Part shown: piece after piece, positions 1-9,349 of the stretch
Layout of the letters: each line of letters begins with the position of its first letter
Numbering within the stretch: position 1 is the first letter of the stretch
Source: Rhizobium esperanzae
Lineage (GTDB): Bacteria; Pseudomonadota; Alphaproteobacteria; Rhizobiales; Rhizobiaceae
Length of the DNA: 64,000 nt
Direction of reading: 5' to 3'
NCBI RefSeq assembly: GCF_014197615.1
Contig: NZ_JACIFY010000016.1
Span: forward strand, 107,496-171,495
The notes under the pieces: model-generated
Databases searched by the model: none
Seen by the model: the letters and a program-made list of their open reading frames with translations, nothing else
What the model was told of the DNA's origin: nothing
Position numbers and translations under genes: made by a program

Positions 1-1344
1 TCGCTTGCCGCCGCCCTGCTCGCCTGGCTGATGTCGCGCACCATCGTCCGCCCGGTCGTCGGCATGACCGCGGCCATGGATCGCCTCGCCGGCGGTCAGA
101 ACGACATCGAGGTTCCGGCCGTCGAGCGTGGTGACGAAATCGGCCGCATGGCCCAATCGGTGCTGGTCTTCAAGCAGGCGGCGATCGAGAAGCTGCGGCT
201 TTCCGGCGAGACCGACCGCATGCGCGGCGAAGCCGAGCGCCAGCGCCAGGCAAGCGACGAGCAGAAGGCGCGCGAGGAAGGCGAGATCCGCTACGCCATC
301 GACGCGCTTGCCGGCAGCCTCGCCGCACTTGCCGACGGCGATGTCGCCGCCCGCATCCAGACGCCGTTCGCGCCGCAATATGACAGCCTGCGCAACGACT
401 TCAACAATGCCGTCGAAAAGCTGCAGGCAGCCCTCCAGTCGGTCGGCCGCAACGCTTCGGCGATCAATGCCGGCGCCGGCGAGATCCGCTCGGCCGCCGA
501 CGATCTGGCCCATCGCACCGAACAGCAGGCCGCTGCCGTCGAACAGACCGCCGCAGCACTCGAGCAGGTGACGACGACCGTCCGCGACAGCGCCAAGCGC
601 GCCGAGGATGCCGGCAATCTCGTCGAGCGCACTCGCCTCGGCGCTGAAAAATCCGGCGATGTCGTTCGCAAGGCGGTCTCCGCCATGCAGCAGATCGAGA
701 AGTCCTCGGGCGAAATCTCCAACATCATCGGCGTCATCGACGACATCGCCTTCCAGACCAACTTGCTGGCGCTCAACGCCGGTGTGGAAGCGGCCCGCGC
801 CGGCGATGCCGGCAAGGGTTTTGCGGTCGTCGCCCAGGAAGTGCGCGAACTTGCCCAGCGCTCGGCCAATGCCGCCAAGGAGATCAAGGCCTTGATCACC
901 ACGTCAGGCGAACAGGTCATTGCCGGCGTCTCTCTCGTCGGTGAGACCGGCAAGGCGCTGGAGGCGATCGTCGCCGAGGTGCAGGAGATCAACCGCCATG
1001 TCGGCGCGATCGTCACCGCCACGCGCGAACAGTCGATCGGCCTGCAGGAGATCAATACCGCCGTCAACAACATGGATCAGGGAACGCAGCAGAACGCGGC
1101 CATGGTCGAGGAGCAGACCGCGGCAAGCCATGCGCTCGCTCAGGAAGCGAGCGCGCTGGACGAATTGCTGCACCAGTTCAAGCTCGGCCAGACGGCCCCG
1201 GCGCCGCGTGCAACGATTGCCGCCGCAAACGCCCGCCCGGTCGCCTCACCGGCCCGCGCCCTCGCCGGCAAGGTCACCAAGGCCTTCGGCGGCAGACAGG
1301 CAAGTGCTGCGGCTGCGGTTCAGGAAGAGTGGACGGAGTTCTGA
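1..1344 (+). CDS. Methyl-accepting chemotaxis protein, 3' part (5' end outside window)
   Basis: This is a chemoreceptor that signals to the CheA/CheW array at the inner membrane. The reading frame is open from base 1, so the N-terminus and sensor domain are missing and 447 residues remain. The first ten residues are hydrophobic and look like the end of a transmembrane helix. A HAMP domain follows (about residues 10-65), then a second HAMP-like stretch (about 95-145) and a methyl-accepting signalling domain (about 150-400) with the conserved hairpin tip around FAVVAQEVRELAQRS. The last residues, EEWTEF, resemble the WxxF pentapeptide that tethers CheR/CheB on rhizobial receptors. The ligand cannot be inferred. 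A terminator-like hairpin follows the stop. Confidence 0.95.
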   Translation, partial: SLAAALLAWLMSRTIVRPVVGMTAAMDRLAGGQNDIEVPAVERGDEIGRMAQSVLVFKQAAIEKLRLSGETDRMRGEAERQRQASDEQKAREEGEIRYAIDALAGSLAALADGDVAARIQTPFAPQYDSLRNDFNNAVEKLQAALQSVGRNASAINAGAGEIRSAADDLAHRTEQQAAAVEQTAAALEQVTTTVRDSAKRAEDAGNLVERTRLGAEKSGDVVRKAVSAMQQIEKSSGEISNIIGVIDDIAFQTNLLALNAGVEAARAGDAGKGFAVVAQEVRELAQRSANAAKEIKALITTSGEQVIAGVSLVGETGKALEAIVAEVQEINRHVGAIVTATREQSIGLQEINTAVNNMDQGTQQNAAMVEEQTAASHALAQEASALDELLHQFKLGQTAPAPRATIAAANARPVASPARALAGKVTKAFGGRQASAAAAVQEEWTEF

Positions 1345-1378
1345 GTCGGGGCTTTCGGAAGGAACGTAAAGTGCAGAG

Positions 1379-1407
1379 GGCGGCGCAGAGATGTGCCGCC
1401 TTTCTTT
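1379..1407 (+). terminator. Rho-independent terminator after the chemoreceptor gene
   Basis: GGCGGC at 1379-1384 pairs with GCCGCC at 1395-1400, with a 10-base loop, followed by TTTCTTT. It lies about 35 bases after the chemoreceptor stop. The rest of the gap up to the cyclase start at 1660 shows no gene or clear repeat. Confidence 0.7.
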
Positions 1408-1659
1408 GTTTCGACGGCCCCGTCTGGTGGACGAAAAACCTGACGCGATCCGCTTTATCGAGAGCAAGGTGGCCACCCCATAGTGCCAGTGTCGTGGAAT
1501 TCCTGGTCGAGATATGGGCCGCCGTGCCGCTGCCGCTGCCGCCAGGGGGCGATTTATCGCTTCAGGGAACTGACGACGTTCACGCAATGATGATGACGCG
1601 GCGGCACCTCTTAGTTTAGTATGTTCTTAAAGACGAATTCTGGCGAGGGGGAAGCTGTC

Positions 1660-4600
1660 GTGGACATTGCCTCCTGGTTGCGAGGCCTTGGCCTCGAGCA
1701 ATACGAACAGGCATTCCACGAGAATGCGATCGATGCAGACGTTCTGTCCGACCTGACCGACGCAGACCTCTGCCAGCTCGGGATTCTGCTCGGGCATCGC
1801 AAGCGGCTCCTCAGGGCAATCGCCGAATTGGGGCGGACTGCAAATCGCTCCGATTCGAGCGCTGCCGAGCCCGTCGCCGAGCGCCGGCAGCTCACCGTGA
1901 TGTTCGTCGATCTCGTCGGCTCCACAGCGCTTTCGTCGCGGCTCGACGTCGAGGATCTGCGAGAGATCATCGGGGCTTTCCATCGCTGTGTCGCTGATAC
2001 GATCGCCCGCTTCTCCGGCTTTGTGGCCAAGTACATGGGCGACGGCGTGTTGATCTATTTCGGTTATCCGCAGGCGCGCGAGAACGACGCGGAGCAGGCG
2101 GTGCGAGCTGGCCTTGCTCTCGTGGATACTATCGCGCGGCTGCAGCAGTCCGAGCCTTTGCGGGTACGCGTCGGCATTGCCACCGGCCAGGTGGTCGTCG
2201 GCGATCTGATCACCTCGGACGAAGGACAGGAGCGCGGCGTCATTGGCGAGACACCGAACCTTGCCGCACGTTTGCAAGCTCTTGCCGAGCCCGATGCAGT
2301 TCTGATCGCACCGCAAACGCGGCAGTTGCTCGGTGAACTTTTCCGATACCGCGATCTTGGGGCAATCGCTGTGAAAGGTTTTCCGGAGCCCATCCGTCCA
2401 TATCAGGTCGTGGGCGAGAGCGCCGTCGCCAGCCGGTTCGAGGCGCTGCACGGGTCCACCCCTCCGTCACTGATCGGCCGTGAGGAAGAGCTCGAGGTGC
2501 TGCTGCGACAATGGCATTGCGCGAAAAGTGGTGAAGGCCGCGTCGTGCTGCTCTCGGGCGAGGCTGGGATCGGCAAGTCCCGCCTCATCGTCGCCTTGCA
2601 GGAGCGCATCCAGAATGAGCCGCATACCCGCCTTCGCTATTTCTGCTCACCGCATCGCCAGGACAGCGCGCTCCATCCGACCATTGCGCAGCTCGAACGG
2701 GCCGCCGGGTTTGAACGGGAGGACACGCCGGACAGGAAGCTCGACAAACTGGTGGCGCTGCTTGCTCCAGCCTCGCCCGAGGACGGAACATTGCTCGCCG
2801 AGCTGTTGTCGCTGCCGATCGACGGCCGCTTCCCACCTCTTCAGCTCACGCCGCAGCGAAAGAAAGAAAAAACGTTCGAGGCGCTGATCGGTCAGCTCGA
2901 GGCACTGTCGCGGCAAGGCCCGGTTCTGATGCTCTTCGAGGATGTGCACTGGCTCGACCCCAGTTCGCGCGAGCTGCTCGACCTCGTCATCGAGAGGGTG
3001 CCTCGCCTGCGGGTCCTGCTTCTCGTCACGTTCCGTCCCGAGTTTGAACCGACGTGGACCGATCAGGCCCACGTAACGATGCTGCTGCTCAATCGGCTCG
3101 GCCCACGTGAAGGCGCAGCACTCGTTGAGCAAGTGGTCGGCAGCCGAGAACTGCGGAGCGAAATGGCCGCGGAGATCGTCGAGCGTACCGATGGAGTGCC
3201 ACTCTTCATCGAAGAGCTGACGAAGGCAGTGCTGGAGAGTGGCGATGCCCATACCGTCCTTTCGCATGCGGCCACGACTGCGTTGAACGTTCCGGCCACA
3301 TTGCAGGCTTCACTGATGGCGCGGCTCGACCGTCTTGGCTCTGTCGCCAAGGAGGTCGCCCAGGTCGGCGCTGTTCTCGGACGCGAATTCTCCTACGAAT
3401 TGTTGGCAGCCGTCGCACGGCGAAACGCGATTGAGCTGGATGGAGCGCTGGATCAGCTCGTCGCCGCCGGTCTTGCATTCTGTCGCGGGACGCGGCCACT
3501 GGCCATATACCTCTTCAAACATGCGCTCGTTCAGGACGTAGCCTATGGCACGCTGCTACGCGGCAAGCGCCAGGAATTGCACAGGCGTGTCGCAATCGCG
3601 CTAGAGGAACGATGGACCGAAATCACCGACGCGCAACCCGAACTTCTCGCGCATCATTTGCAAGAAGCCGGAGATTGGGCGGCGGCTCTCGAGCGCTGGC
3701 AACAGGCGGGAGAGGCCGCGGTGGCCCGAGCTGCCACTCGCGAAGCGGTGTCGCATTTTGCCAGTGCGATCGAGTGCAGCAAGAGACTGGGTGATATATC
3801 CGGCGGCGCCGAACGGATGACACGTCTCCACCTTTCCATGGCCAATGCTTTGATGCAGGCCGAGGGGTATCGCTCCGAGCGCCTTGGGAAAACGCTTGAA
3901 GACGCGCATCTTGCCGCCGCAAACACTGGTCTGGTCAAGTTGCAATGTGACGTAGTGCTGTCACTCGCGCCATTTTATTATGCTTCTGGCCGCAATTACG
4001 ACTACCTGATCCTGGTGGAAGAGCAGCTGGCAAGCTCTTCCAATCTTCTTCCCAAGACCTATCTGAGTGGCCTTTTGGCTGCCAAGGGGATGGCTCACTT
4101 CAACCGGGGAGAACAGTCGATGGCGGCGGATGCTTTGCGGAATGCGCTCGGTTTGATTGATAGTGTCGACGAAGACGGTCGTATTTTGTTCGCTGGCGTG
4201 GATCAGCGTCTCGCGGCCCTGGGCTATCTTAGCGAGTCATTGCTGATATTGGGTTTCTTTGACGGCGCAGTCGAAACGAAGGAACGCATTTTTCATAATT
4301 TTGGTCAGCTAGAGAAGCCCTTCGACCTCGCCTGGTATCTCCTGGAACGGTGCGAATTGGAGGCGCTACTCGGTCAATATGAACAACTGCTAGAAAATGC
4401 TGACAAGATAGTCGAGATTAGCGAACTGCATGGCTACACGGCACGTCGAGGCAGCGGCCTTAGGTGGCGTGGCTATGCCCGCGCGCATCTGGGCGAACTG
4501 GACGCTGGCATCGATGATGTCGGGGAGAGCATTGGTCTTTGGCGTGGCCAGGGCGTCGTATTTCATACCCCTGAGAAAATATGCGCACTTTGTGATCTAC

Positions 4601-4968
4601 TCCTGCGGGCCGGTCGCGTCGAAGACGCATCGCGCATACTTGATGACGTCGATACCCTTGTTTTCGATACTGATGAAGCGTCTTACTTAGCAGAATGTAT
4701 TCGCCTTCGTGGCCAAATCGCCGCGGAAGGAGGCGATCTGACGGGCGCCGCGCAGCTGTTCGAAACAGCCATCGCTACTGCCCGTCGGCAGCAAGCAAAA
4801 CTTTTTGAGCTTCGCGCCATCACACACCTGGCACCAATTCTGGCACGACAAGGTCGCGTCGACGATGCCGCAACGCGTCTGCGAGCGGCGGTTCATATGT
4901 TTGACGCCAAGCATCAAATCGTGGACCTCACTGCGGCACAATCAGCGTTGGATACGCTGTGCAGTTAA
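1660..4968 (+). CDS. SAM domain-adenylate/guanylate cyclase-ATPase-TPR protein
   Basis: This large multidomain protein (1102 residues) probably makes a cyclic nucleotide or uses the cyclase fold as a regulator. An N-terminal SAM domain (about 1-55) is followed by a class III cyclase domain (about 75-240) with metal-binding aspartates in VDLVGST and KYMGDGV and the GETPNLAARL segment. Next comes an AAA/STAND-like ATPase with Walker A GEAGIGKS (near residue 299) and Walker B LMLFEDVHWLD (near 423). The last 400 residues are helical TPR-like. I chose the GTG at 1660 because GAGGGGG at 1645-1651 is well spaced before it and the SAM domain begins there. The in-frame ATG at 1621 has no visible ribosome binding site. 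The signal sensed is unknown. Confidence 0.88.
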   Translation: MDIASWLRGLGLEQYEQAFHENAIDADVLSDLTDADLCQLGILLGHRKRLLRAIAELGRTANRSDSSAAEPVAERRQLTVMFVDLVGSTALSSRLDVEDLREIIGAFHRCVADTIARFSGFVAKYMGDGVLIYFGYPQARENDAEQAVRAGLALVDTIARLQQSEPLRVRVGIATGQVVVGDLITSDEGQERGVIGETPNLAARLQALAEPDAVLIAPQTRQLLGELFRYRDLGAIAVKGFPEPIRPYQVVGESAVASRFEALHGSTPPSLIGREEELEVLLRQWHCAKSGEGRVVLLSGEAGIGKSRLIVALQERIQNEPHTRLRYFCSPHRQDSALHPTIAQLERAAGFEREDTPDRKLDKLVALLAPASPEDGTLLAELLSLPIDGRFPPLQLTPQRKKEKTFEALIGQLEALSRQGPVLMLFEDVHWLDPSSRELLDLVIERVPRLRVLLLVTFRPEFEPTWTDQAHVTMLLLNRLGPREGAALVEQVVGSRELRSEMAAEIVERTDGVPLFIEELTKAVLESGDAHTVLSHAATTALNVPATLQASLMARLDRLGSVAKEVAQVGAVLGREFSYELLAAVARRNAIELDGALDQLVAAGLAFCRGTRPLAIYLFKHALVQDVAYGTLLRGKRQELHRRVAIALEERWTEITDAQPELLAHHLQEAGDWAAALERWQQAGEAAVARAATREAVSHFASAIECSKRLGDISGGAERMTRLHLSMANALMQAEGYRSERLGKTLEDAHLAAANTGLVKLQCDVVLSLAPFYYASGRNYDYLILVEEQLASSSNLLPKTYLSGLLAAKGMAHFNRGEQSMAADALRNALGLIDSVDEDGRILFAGVDQRLAALGYLSESLLILGFFDGAVETKERIFHNFGQLEKPFDLAWYLLERCELEALLGQYEQLLENADKIVEISELHGYTARRGSGLRWRGYARAHLGELDAGIDDVGESIGLWRGQGVVFHTPEKICALCDLLLRAGRVEDASRILDDVDTLVFDTDEASYLAECIRLRGQIAAEGGDLTGAAQLFETAIATARRQQAKLFELRAITHLAPILARQGRVDDAATRLRAAVHMFDAKHQIVDLTAAQSALDTLCS

Positions 4969-5146
4969 GGTCGAGGTTTCCGGATCGACAGCGAGCCTGG
5001 CTCGGACTTCTCCTCGCTCGCCGTCATCGGCTTTGATCCTACGAGTTGGCTCCCTCAGCAGCCCGAAGGACAGCCGAGACCCGCGGCTCGACTGAATGCC
5101 CATAGGCGAATGAGGGGGGCCACACGGCACACCCTCACATAATCAA

Positions 5147-7063
5147 CTACCCAGCCACGCCCACAGCAACACCACGCCCCAGCGCCCGGAACACGGTCGA
5201 CACGATCCCGGCACGGTCGAGGCCGGCATGGGCGTTCATCGCTTCCGGCTTGGCCTGCTCCATCCAGATATCCGGCATGACGAGCGAGCGGATTTTCAGG
5301 CCGTTGTCGAGCAGGCCGTCGCTCGAGAGATATTGCATCACCTGGCTGCCGAAGCCGCCGACCGAGCCTTCCTCGACGGTGATCAGCATTTCGTGGTGGC
5401 GGGCAAGCTGGCGGATCAGGTCGTGGTCGAGCGGCTTGGCGAAACGCGCATCGGCGACCGTCGTCGAAAGTCCTGCGGCATCGAGATCTTCGGCGGCCAG
5501 CAGACAGTCGGCAAGCCGGGTGCCGAAGGAAAGCAGCGCCACCTTGGCGCCTTCCTTGACGATGCGGCCCTTGCCGATCTGCAGGATTTCACCGCGCACG
5601 GGCATGTCGACGCCGACACCTTCGCCGCGGGGATAGCGGAACGAGATCGGGCCGGCATCATAGGCGGCTGCCGTGCGCACCATGTGCTTGAGTTCGGCCT
5701 CGTCGGCCGCCGCCATCACCACGAAGCCGGGCAGGGTGGCGAGGAAGGCGGTGTCGAAGGAGCCGGCATGGGTCGGCCCGTCGGCGCCGACAAAACCGGC
5801 GCGGTCGATCGGGAAGCGCACCGGCAGTCCCTGGATCGCCACGTCATGCACCACCTGGTCGTAGGCGCGCTGCAGGAAGGTCGAATAGAGGGCGGCGAAA
5901 GGCTTGTAGCCTTCGGCCGCAAGGCCGGCGGCGAAGGTCACGGCATGCTGCTCGGCAATGCCGACATCGAAGCAGCGCGACGGAAAGGCTTCGGCGAGCT
6001 TGTCGAGGCCGGTGCCATTCGGCATGGCGGCGGTGATGCCGACGATCTTGTCATCGAGGGTCGCTTCCTGCACCAGCGCTTCGGCAAAGACGCTGGTATA
6101 GCTCGGCGCATTCGGCTTGACCCGCGCCTGGGCGCCGGTGATGACGTCGAACTTGTTGACGCCGTGATATTTGTCGGCGGCGGCTTCCGCCGGCGGATAA
6201 CCCTTGCCCTTCTGGGTGACGACATGGATCAGCACCGGCCCGCGGCCATTGTCGCGCACATTGCGCAGGACGGGCAGCAGGTGGTCGAAGGAATGGCCGT
6301 CGATCGGCCCGATATGATAGAAGCCCATTTCCTCGAACATCGTGCCGCCGGTGACGTAGCCGCGCGCATGCTCGACGGCGCGGGTGATCGCCCGGTCGAT
6401 GTTCTTGCCGAGATAGGCCGTCAGCTTCTTGCCGAAGTCGCGGAAGCCCATATAGGTGCGGCCCGAAGCGAGGCGGGCGAGATAGGCGCTCATCGCCCCT
6501 GTCGGCGGCGCGATCGACATGTCGTTGTCGTTGAGGATGACGATGAGGCGGGCATCGAGCGCGCCGGCATTGTTGAGCGCCTCATAGGCCATGCCGGCGG
6601 ACATCGCCCCGTCGCCGATGACGGCGATGACGCGGCGGTCGTTCTTGTCGAGATCGGCGGCGATCGCCATGCCGAGGCCGGCCGAGATCGAGGTCGAGGA
6701 ATGCGCCGCTCCGAACGGATCGTATTCGCTCTCCGCCCGGCGGGTGAAGCCGGAAAGCCCGTCTTCCTGGCGCAGCGTCCGGATGCGGTCGCGCCGGCCG
6801 GTGAGGATCTTGTGCGGATAGCATTGATGGCCGACATCGAAAATCAGCCGATCGTCAGGCGTGTCGAAGACGCTGTGGATGGCGATCGTCAGCTCGACCA
6901 CGCCGAGACCGGCGCCGAGATGACCGCCGGTGCGCGACACCGCATCGATCATTTCGTCCCGGACCTCGCGGGCAAGCTGCGGCAGGTCGCGATCCTCGAG
7001 CTTGCGCAGGTCGGCGGGATAGATGACCTGGTCGAGCAGAGGGGTCTTCGGCAGTTGTGTCAC
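5147..7063 (-). CDS. dxs: 1-deoxy-D-xylulose-5-phosphate synthase
   Basis: Dxs condenses pyruvate and glyceraldehyde 3-phosphate, using thiamine diphosphate, in the first step of the cytosolic MEP isoprenoid pathway; the product also feeds thiamine and pyridoxal synthesis. The 638-residue length is normal for the family. The thiamine diphosphate/Mg motif beginning GDGAMSAGMAYEALNN and the catalytic glutamate in DVGIAEQHAV are present, as is the transketolase C-terminal domain. The start MTQLPKTPLL fits the family. In many Rhizobiales dxs lies directly after xseB (family knowledge); here xseB is 4 kb away with other genes between. The MEP gene ispH is also in this window. Confidence 0.97.
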   Translation of the reverse strand: MTQLPKTPLLDQVIYPADLRKLEDRDLPQLAREVRDEMIDAVSRTGGHLGAGLGVVELTIAIHSVFDTPDDRLIFDVGHQCYPHKILTGRRDRIRTLRQEDGLSGFTRRAESEYDPFGAAHSSTSISAGLGMAIAADLDKNDRRVIAVIGDGAMSAGMAYEALNNAGALDARLIVILNDNDMSIAPPTGAMSAYLARLASGRTYMGFRDFGKKLTAYLGKNIDRAITRAVEHARGYVTGGTMFEEMGFYHIGPIDGHSFDHLLPVLRNVRDNGRGPVLIHVVTQKGKGYPPAEAAADKYHGVNKFDVITGAQARVKPNAPSYTSVFAEALVQEATLDDKIVGITAAMPNGTGLDKLAEAFPSRCFDVGIAEQHAVTFAAGLAAEGYKPFAALYSTFLQRAYDQVVHDVAIQGLPVRFPIDRAGFVGADGPTHAGSFDTAFLATLPGFVVMAAADEAELKHMVRTAAAYDAGPISFRYPRGEGVGVDMPVRGEILQIGKGRIVKEGAKVALLSFGTRLADCLLAAEDLDAAGLSTTVADARFAKPLDHDLIRQLARHHEMLITVEEGSVGGFGSQVMQYLSSDGLLDNGLKIRSLVMPDIWMEQAKPEAMNAHAGLDRAGIVSTVFRALGRGVAVGVAG

Positions 7064-7327
7064 GGGCGGGCGCTCTTTCTTGCTTTTCCTTGTTTCGCTT
7101 TATTCGATTAGATCGGGGCAAAACAAGTGCATTTCAGGAACCGAAGGTTTTCACCTTAGAGCATGGCGGAAAAAAGTGTGAGCGGTTTCGGAGGATATCA
7201 CTTTCTATTTCTGTGAGTTGCACTTGCCTGATTTTAACAAGGCGATCGAACGCGCGAAGAGCTGGCGATCGGCTTGAATATGACACGGAATGGTAGCAAT
7301 GTTGCCGTGCTGACGGGGGGACAGGTC

Positions 7328-9313
7328 ATGGGAACGATTGTTGCAGCGCATGCCTATGTCAACAACGAGGTCGCCTATGTGGCCTGGGACATCGATGACA
7401 AGATCGACGGATGCCTTGGTTTCGAAGTCGTCCGCGTCTATCTCGACGAACAGGGAAACGTGTCGAAAAAAGCCGATGGCAGCGAGGACCGGGTGACCTG
7501 CGCGGCCTGGGTCGCCTTCAAGGGACAGCGCAATCCGCACTGGCTGCCGCAAACTACCTCGATCTGGCCGGTGCAGAAGCTCTCCTGGCGCGATCTGACG
7601 CTGCGCAAGCGGCGCAACGAGATGAAACGGCGGCCGGACGAGGTCCGCGTGCGCTATGAAATCCGTCCGCTCGGCGATCTGAAGCCGGGCATGACGGCCG
7701 CGCTCGATCCGACGCCTGAGATGGTCGAGATCAACAAGCGGGACGAAAAGGGCAGGCCGATCAGGAAGCTCGACGGCACCTTCGAGAAAATTGCGGTCAA
7801 GGCCTATGAGGGGCCTCCACGCCCGCTCGGTTATCTCGGGCCGGCTGTCGCCTCCAATCCGGTGCATGTGACGCGCAAGCGCGGCCAGTTCGAATCCAGC
7901 TTCACCAACGGTATCCTTGCCGCGCAATGGCTGCGCAACGTTCTGCTGGAAGATGGTGTCAAGCAGCCGAACGAACTGATCGACATGATCTCCAATCCGG
8001 AAAACGGCATCCGAAAATATCTTGCCGGCGATGTCATTCCGATGCTCAGGGACTTCATGAATGCGCCCGGCCGCTTCCTTGTCGCCCTCTATGAGCTGGA
8101 GGACCTGGAACTGCTCGACCTGCTGCTTGCCAACAAGGACAAGTTGCGCATCATCCTCGCCAATACGGGAAAGGTCGGCGACGATTGGGATGTGCGCAAT
8201 GCCCACGCGCGCAAGACGCTGATCGATGCCGGCGTCGAAATTCACCACCGCATGTTCAACAATTCGAGCCAGATCGGCCACAACAAGTTCGTCGTGCATA
8301 TCCCGCCTGATGGTGATGGCGCTGATCGCAGCGTCTTCACCGGCAGCACCAACTGGACGGCCACGGGGCTGGCCGGCCAGTCCAACAATGCGCTGATCGT
8401 CAGGAACGATGCGGTCGCTGCTGCCTATATTTCCTATTGGGAACGGATGCTGAAGGACAATGCGACGCTGGAAGTGCCTGTCGAATTCGACGATGGCATG
8501 CCCGACAATCAGCAGAGCAAGGAATTCCGAGGCTCGAACGAGACGCCGTCCATTGTGCCGACCGGCAACGGCGCTTCGATCGAGGCATGGTATTCGCCGA
8601 ATATGCAGAGCCGCAAGAAGGGCAAGGCGACGCCGCCCGATCTGCGTGAAGTCTACCGGCTGATGCGCCGTGCCGAGCACGCCGTGCTGTTCCTCGCCTT
8701 CTATCCCGGCCAGTCGGGCAGGGATTGCATCGTCGGCGAGGCGATCGATATCGGCGTTAAGGATCAGAAGCTGATCGTCACCGGCGCCGTTTCAAGCGCC
8801 CAGGCGATGCCCAATTATGTCGCCGGCAAGAAGAACGATCCCGACGATGAGGACGACGATGTCGACGCCGTCTCGCCCCATACGTTCGACGAGGCCAATG
8901 TCTCGATCGTCCGCGCCTCGCGCATCGACGACCGGCAACTGCTGGCGGATTTCGGCGCCGAAGAACTGACGGCCAAGAAGGTCGGCGCCATCATTCACGA
9001 CAAGGTGCTGGTGATCGATCCCCTGTCGGAGGAGTGCGTCGTCGTCCTCGGCAGCCACAATCTCGGCTTCAAGGCCTCTTACGCCAATGACGAGAACATG
9101 CTGATCGTCAAAGGCGACCGCGCCCTTGCCGAAGCCTATGCCGTCCACATTCTCGACGTCTACGATCATTACCGCTTCCGTGCCGTCGAGGCGGAGTTGA
9201 AGCAGCAGGGCAAGAAAGGCTGGTCGGGCTTTCTGAACGTCGACGACAGCTGGCAGGACGGCTACGTCAACCGCACGAAGGGCGCGCTGACGCGCTATTT
9301 CGCGGTGGGTTGA
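7328..9313 (+). CDS. Phospholipase D-like (two HKD motifs) protein
   Basis: This 661-residue protein belongs to the phospholipase D/nuclease superfamily. Two HKD-type sites are visible: HNK followed by TGSTNWT near residue 320-345, and IHDKVLVID followed by LGSHNLG near residue 555-585. Two such motifs normally form one active site through a phosphohistidine. An acidic stretch (DPDDEDDDVD) lies just before the second site. There is no signal peptide or membrane segment, so it is probably cytosolic. ATG 7328 is preferred because GGGGGGACAG lies just upstream; TTG 7274 and ATG 7280 are alternatives. Substrate (lipid or nucleic acid) cannot be told. It is transcribed away from dxs and towards the pirin gene. 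Confidence 0.85.
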   Translation: MGTIVAAHAYVNNEVAYVAWDIDDKIDGCLGFEVVRVYLDEQGNVSKKADGSEDRVTCAAWVAFKGQRNPHWLPQTTSIWPVQKLSWRDLTLRKRRNEMKRRPDEVRVRYEIRPLGDLKPGMTAALDPTPEMVEINKRDEKGRPIRKLDGTFEKIAVKAYEGPPRPLGYLGPAVASNPVHVTRKRGQFESSFTNGILAAQWLRNVLLEDGVKQPNELIDMISNPENGIRKYLAGDVIPMLRDFMNAPGRFLVALYELEDLELLDLLLANKDKLRIILANTGKVGDDWDVRNAHARKTLIDAGVEIHHRMFNNSSQIGHNKFVVHIPPDGDGADRSVFTGSTNWTATGLAGQSNNALIVRNDAVAAAYISYWERMLKDNATLEVPVEFDDGMPDNQQSKEFRGSNETPSIVPTGNGASIEAWYSPNMQSRKKGKATPPDLREVYRLMRRAEHAVLFLAFYPGQSGRDCIVGEAIDIGVKDQKLIVTGAVSSAQAMPNYVAGKKNDPDDEDDDVDAVSPHTFDEANVSIVRASRIDDRQLLADFGAEELTAKKVGAIIHDKVLVIDPLSEECVVVLGSHNLGFKASYANDENMLIVKGDRALAEAYAVHILDVYDHYRFRAVEAELKQQGKKGWSGFLNVDDSWQDGYVNRTKGALTRYFAVG

Positions 9314-9349
9314 ATTCGCGGAGAAGCCGACGGCGGCGCGCCGCTGCCG

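Noticed and set aside
5228..7111. A 627-codon open frame antisense to dxs
   Set aside because: It exists because high-GC codon bias keeps the opposite strand open; the translation is Arg/Ala/Gly/His-rich without family motifs, while dxs has all catalytic motifs.
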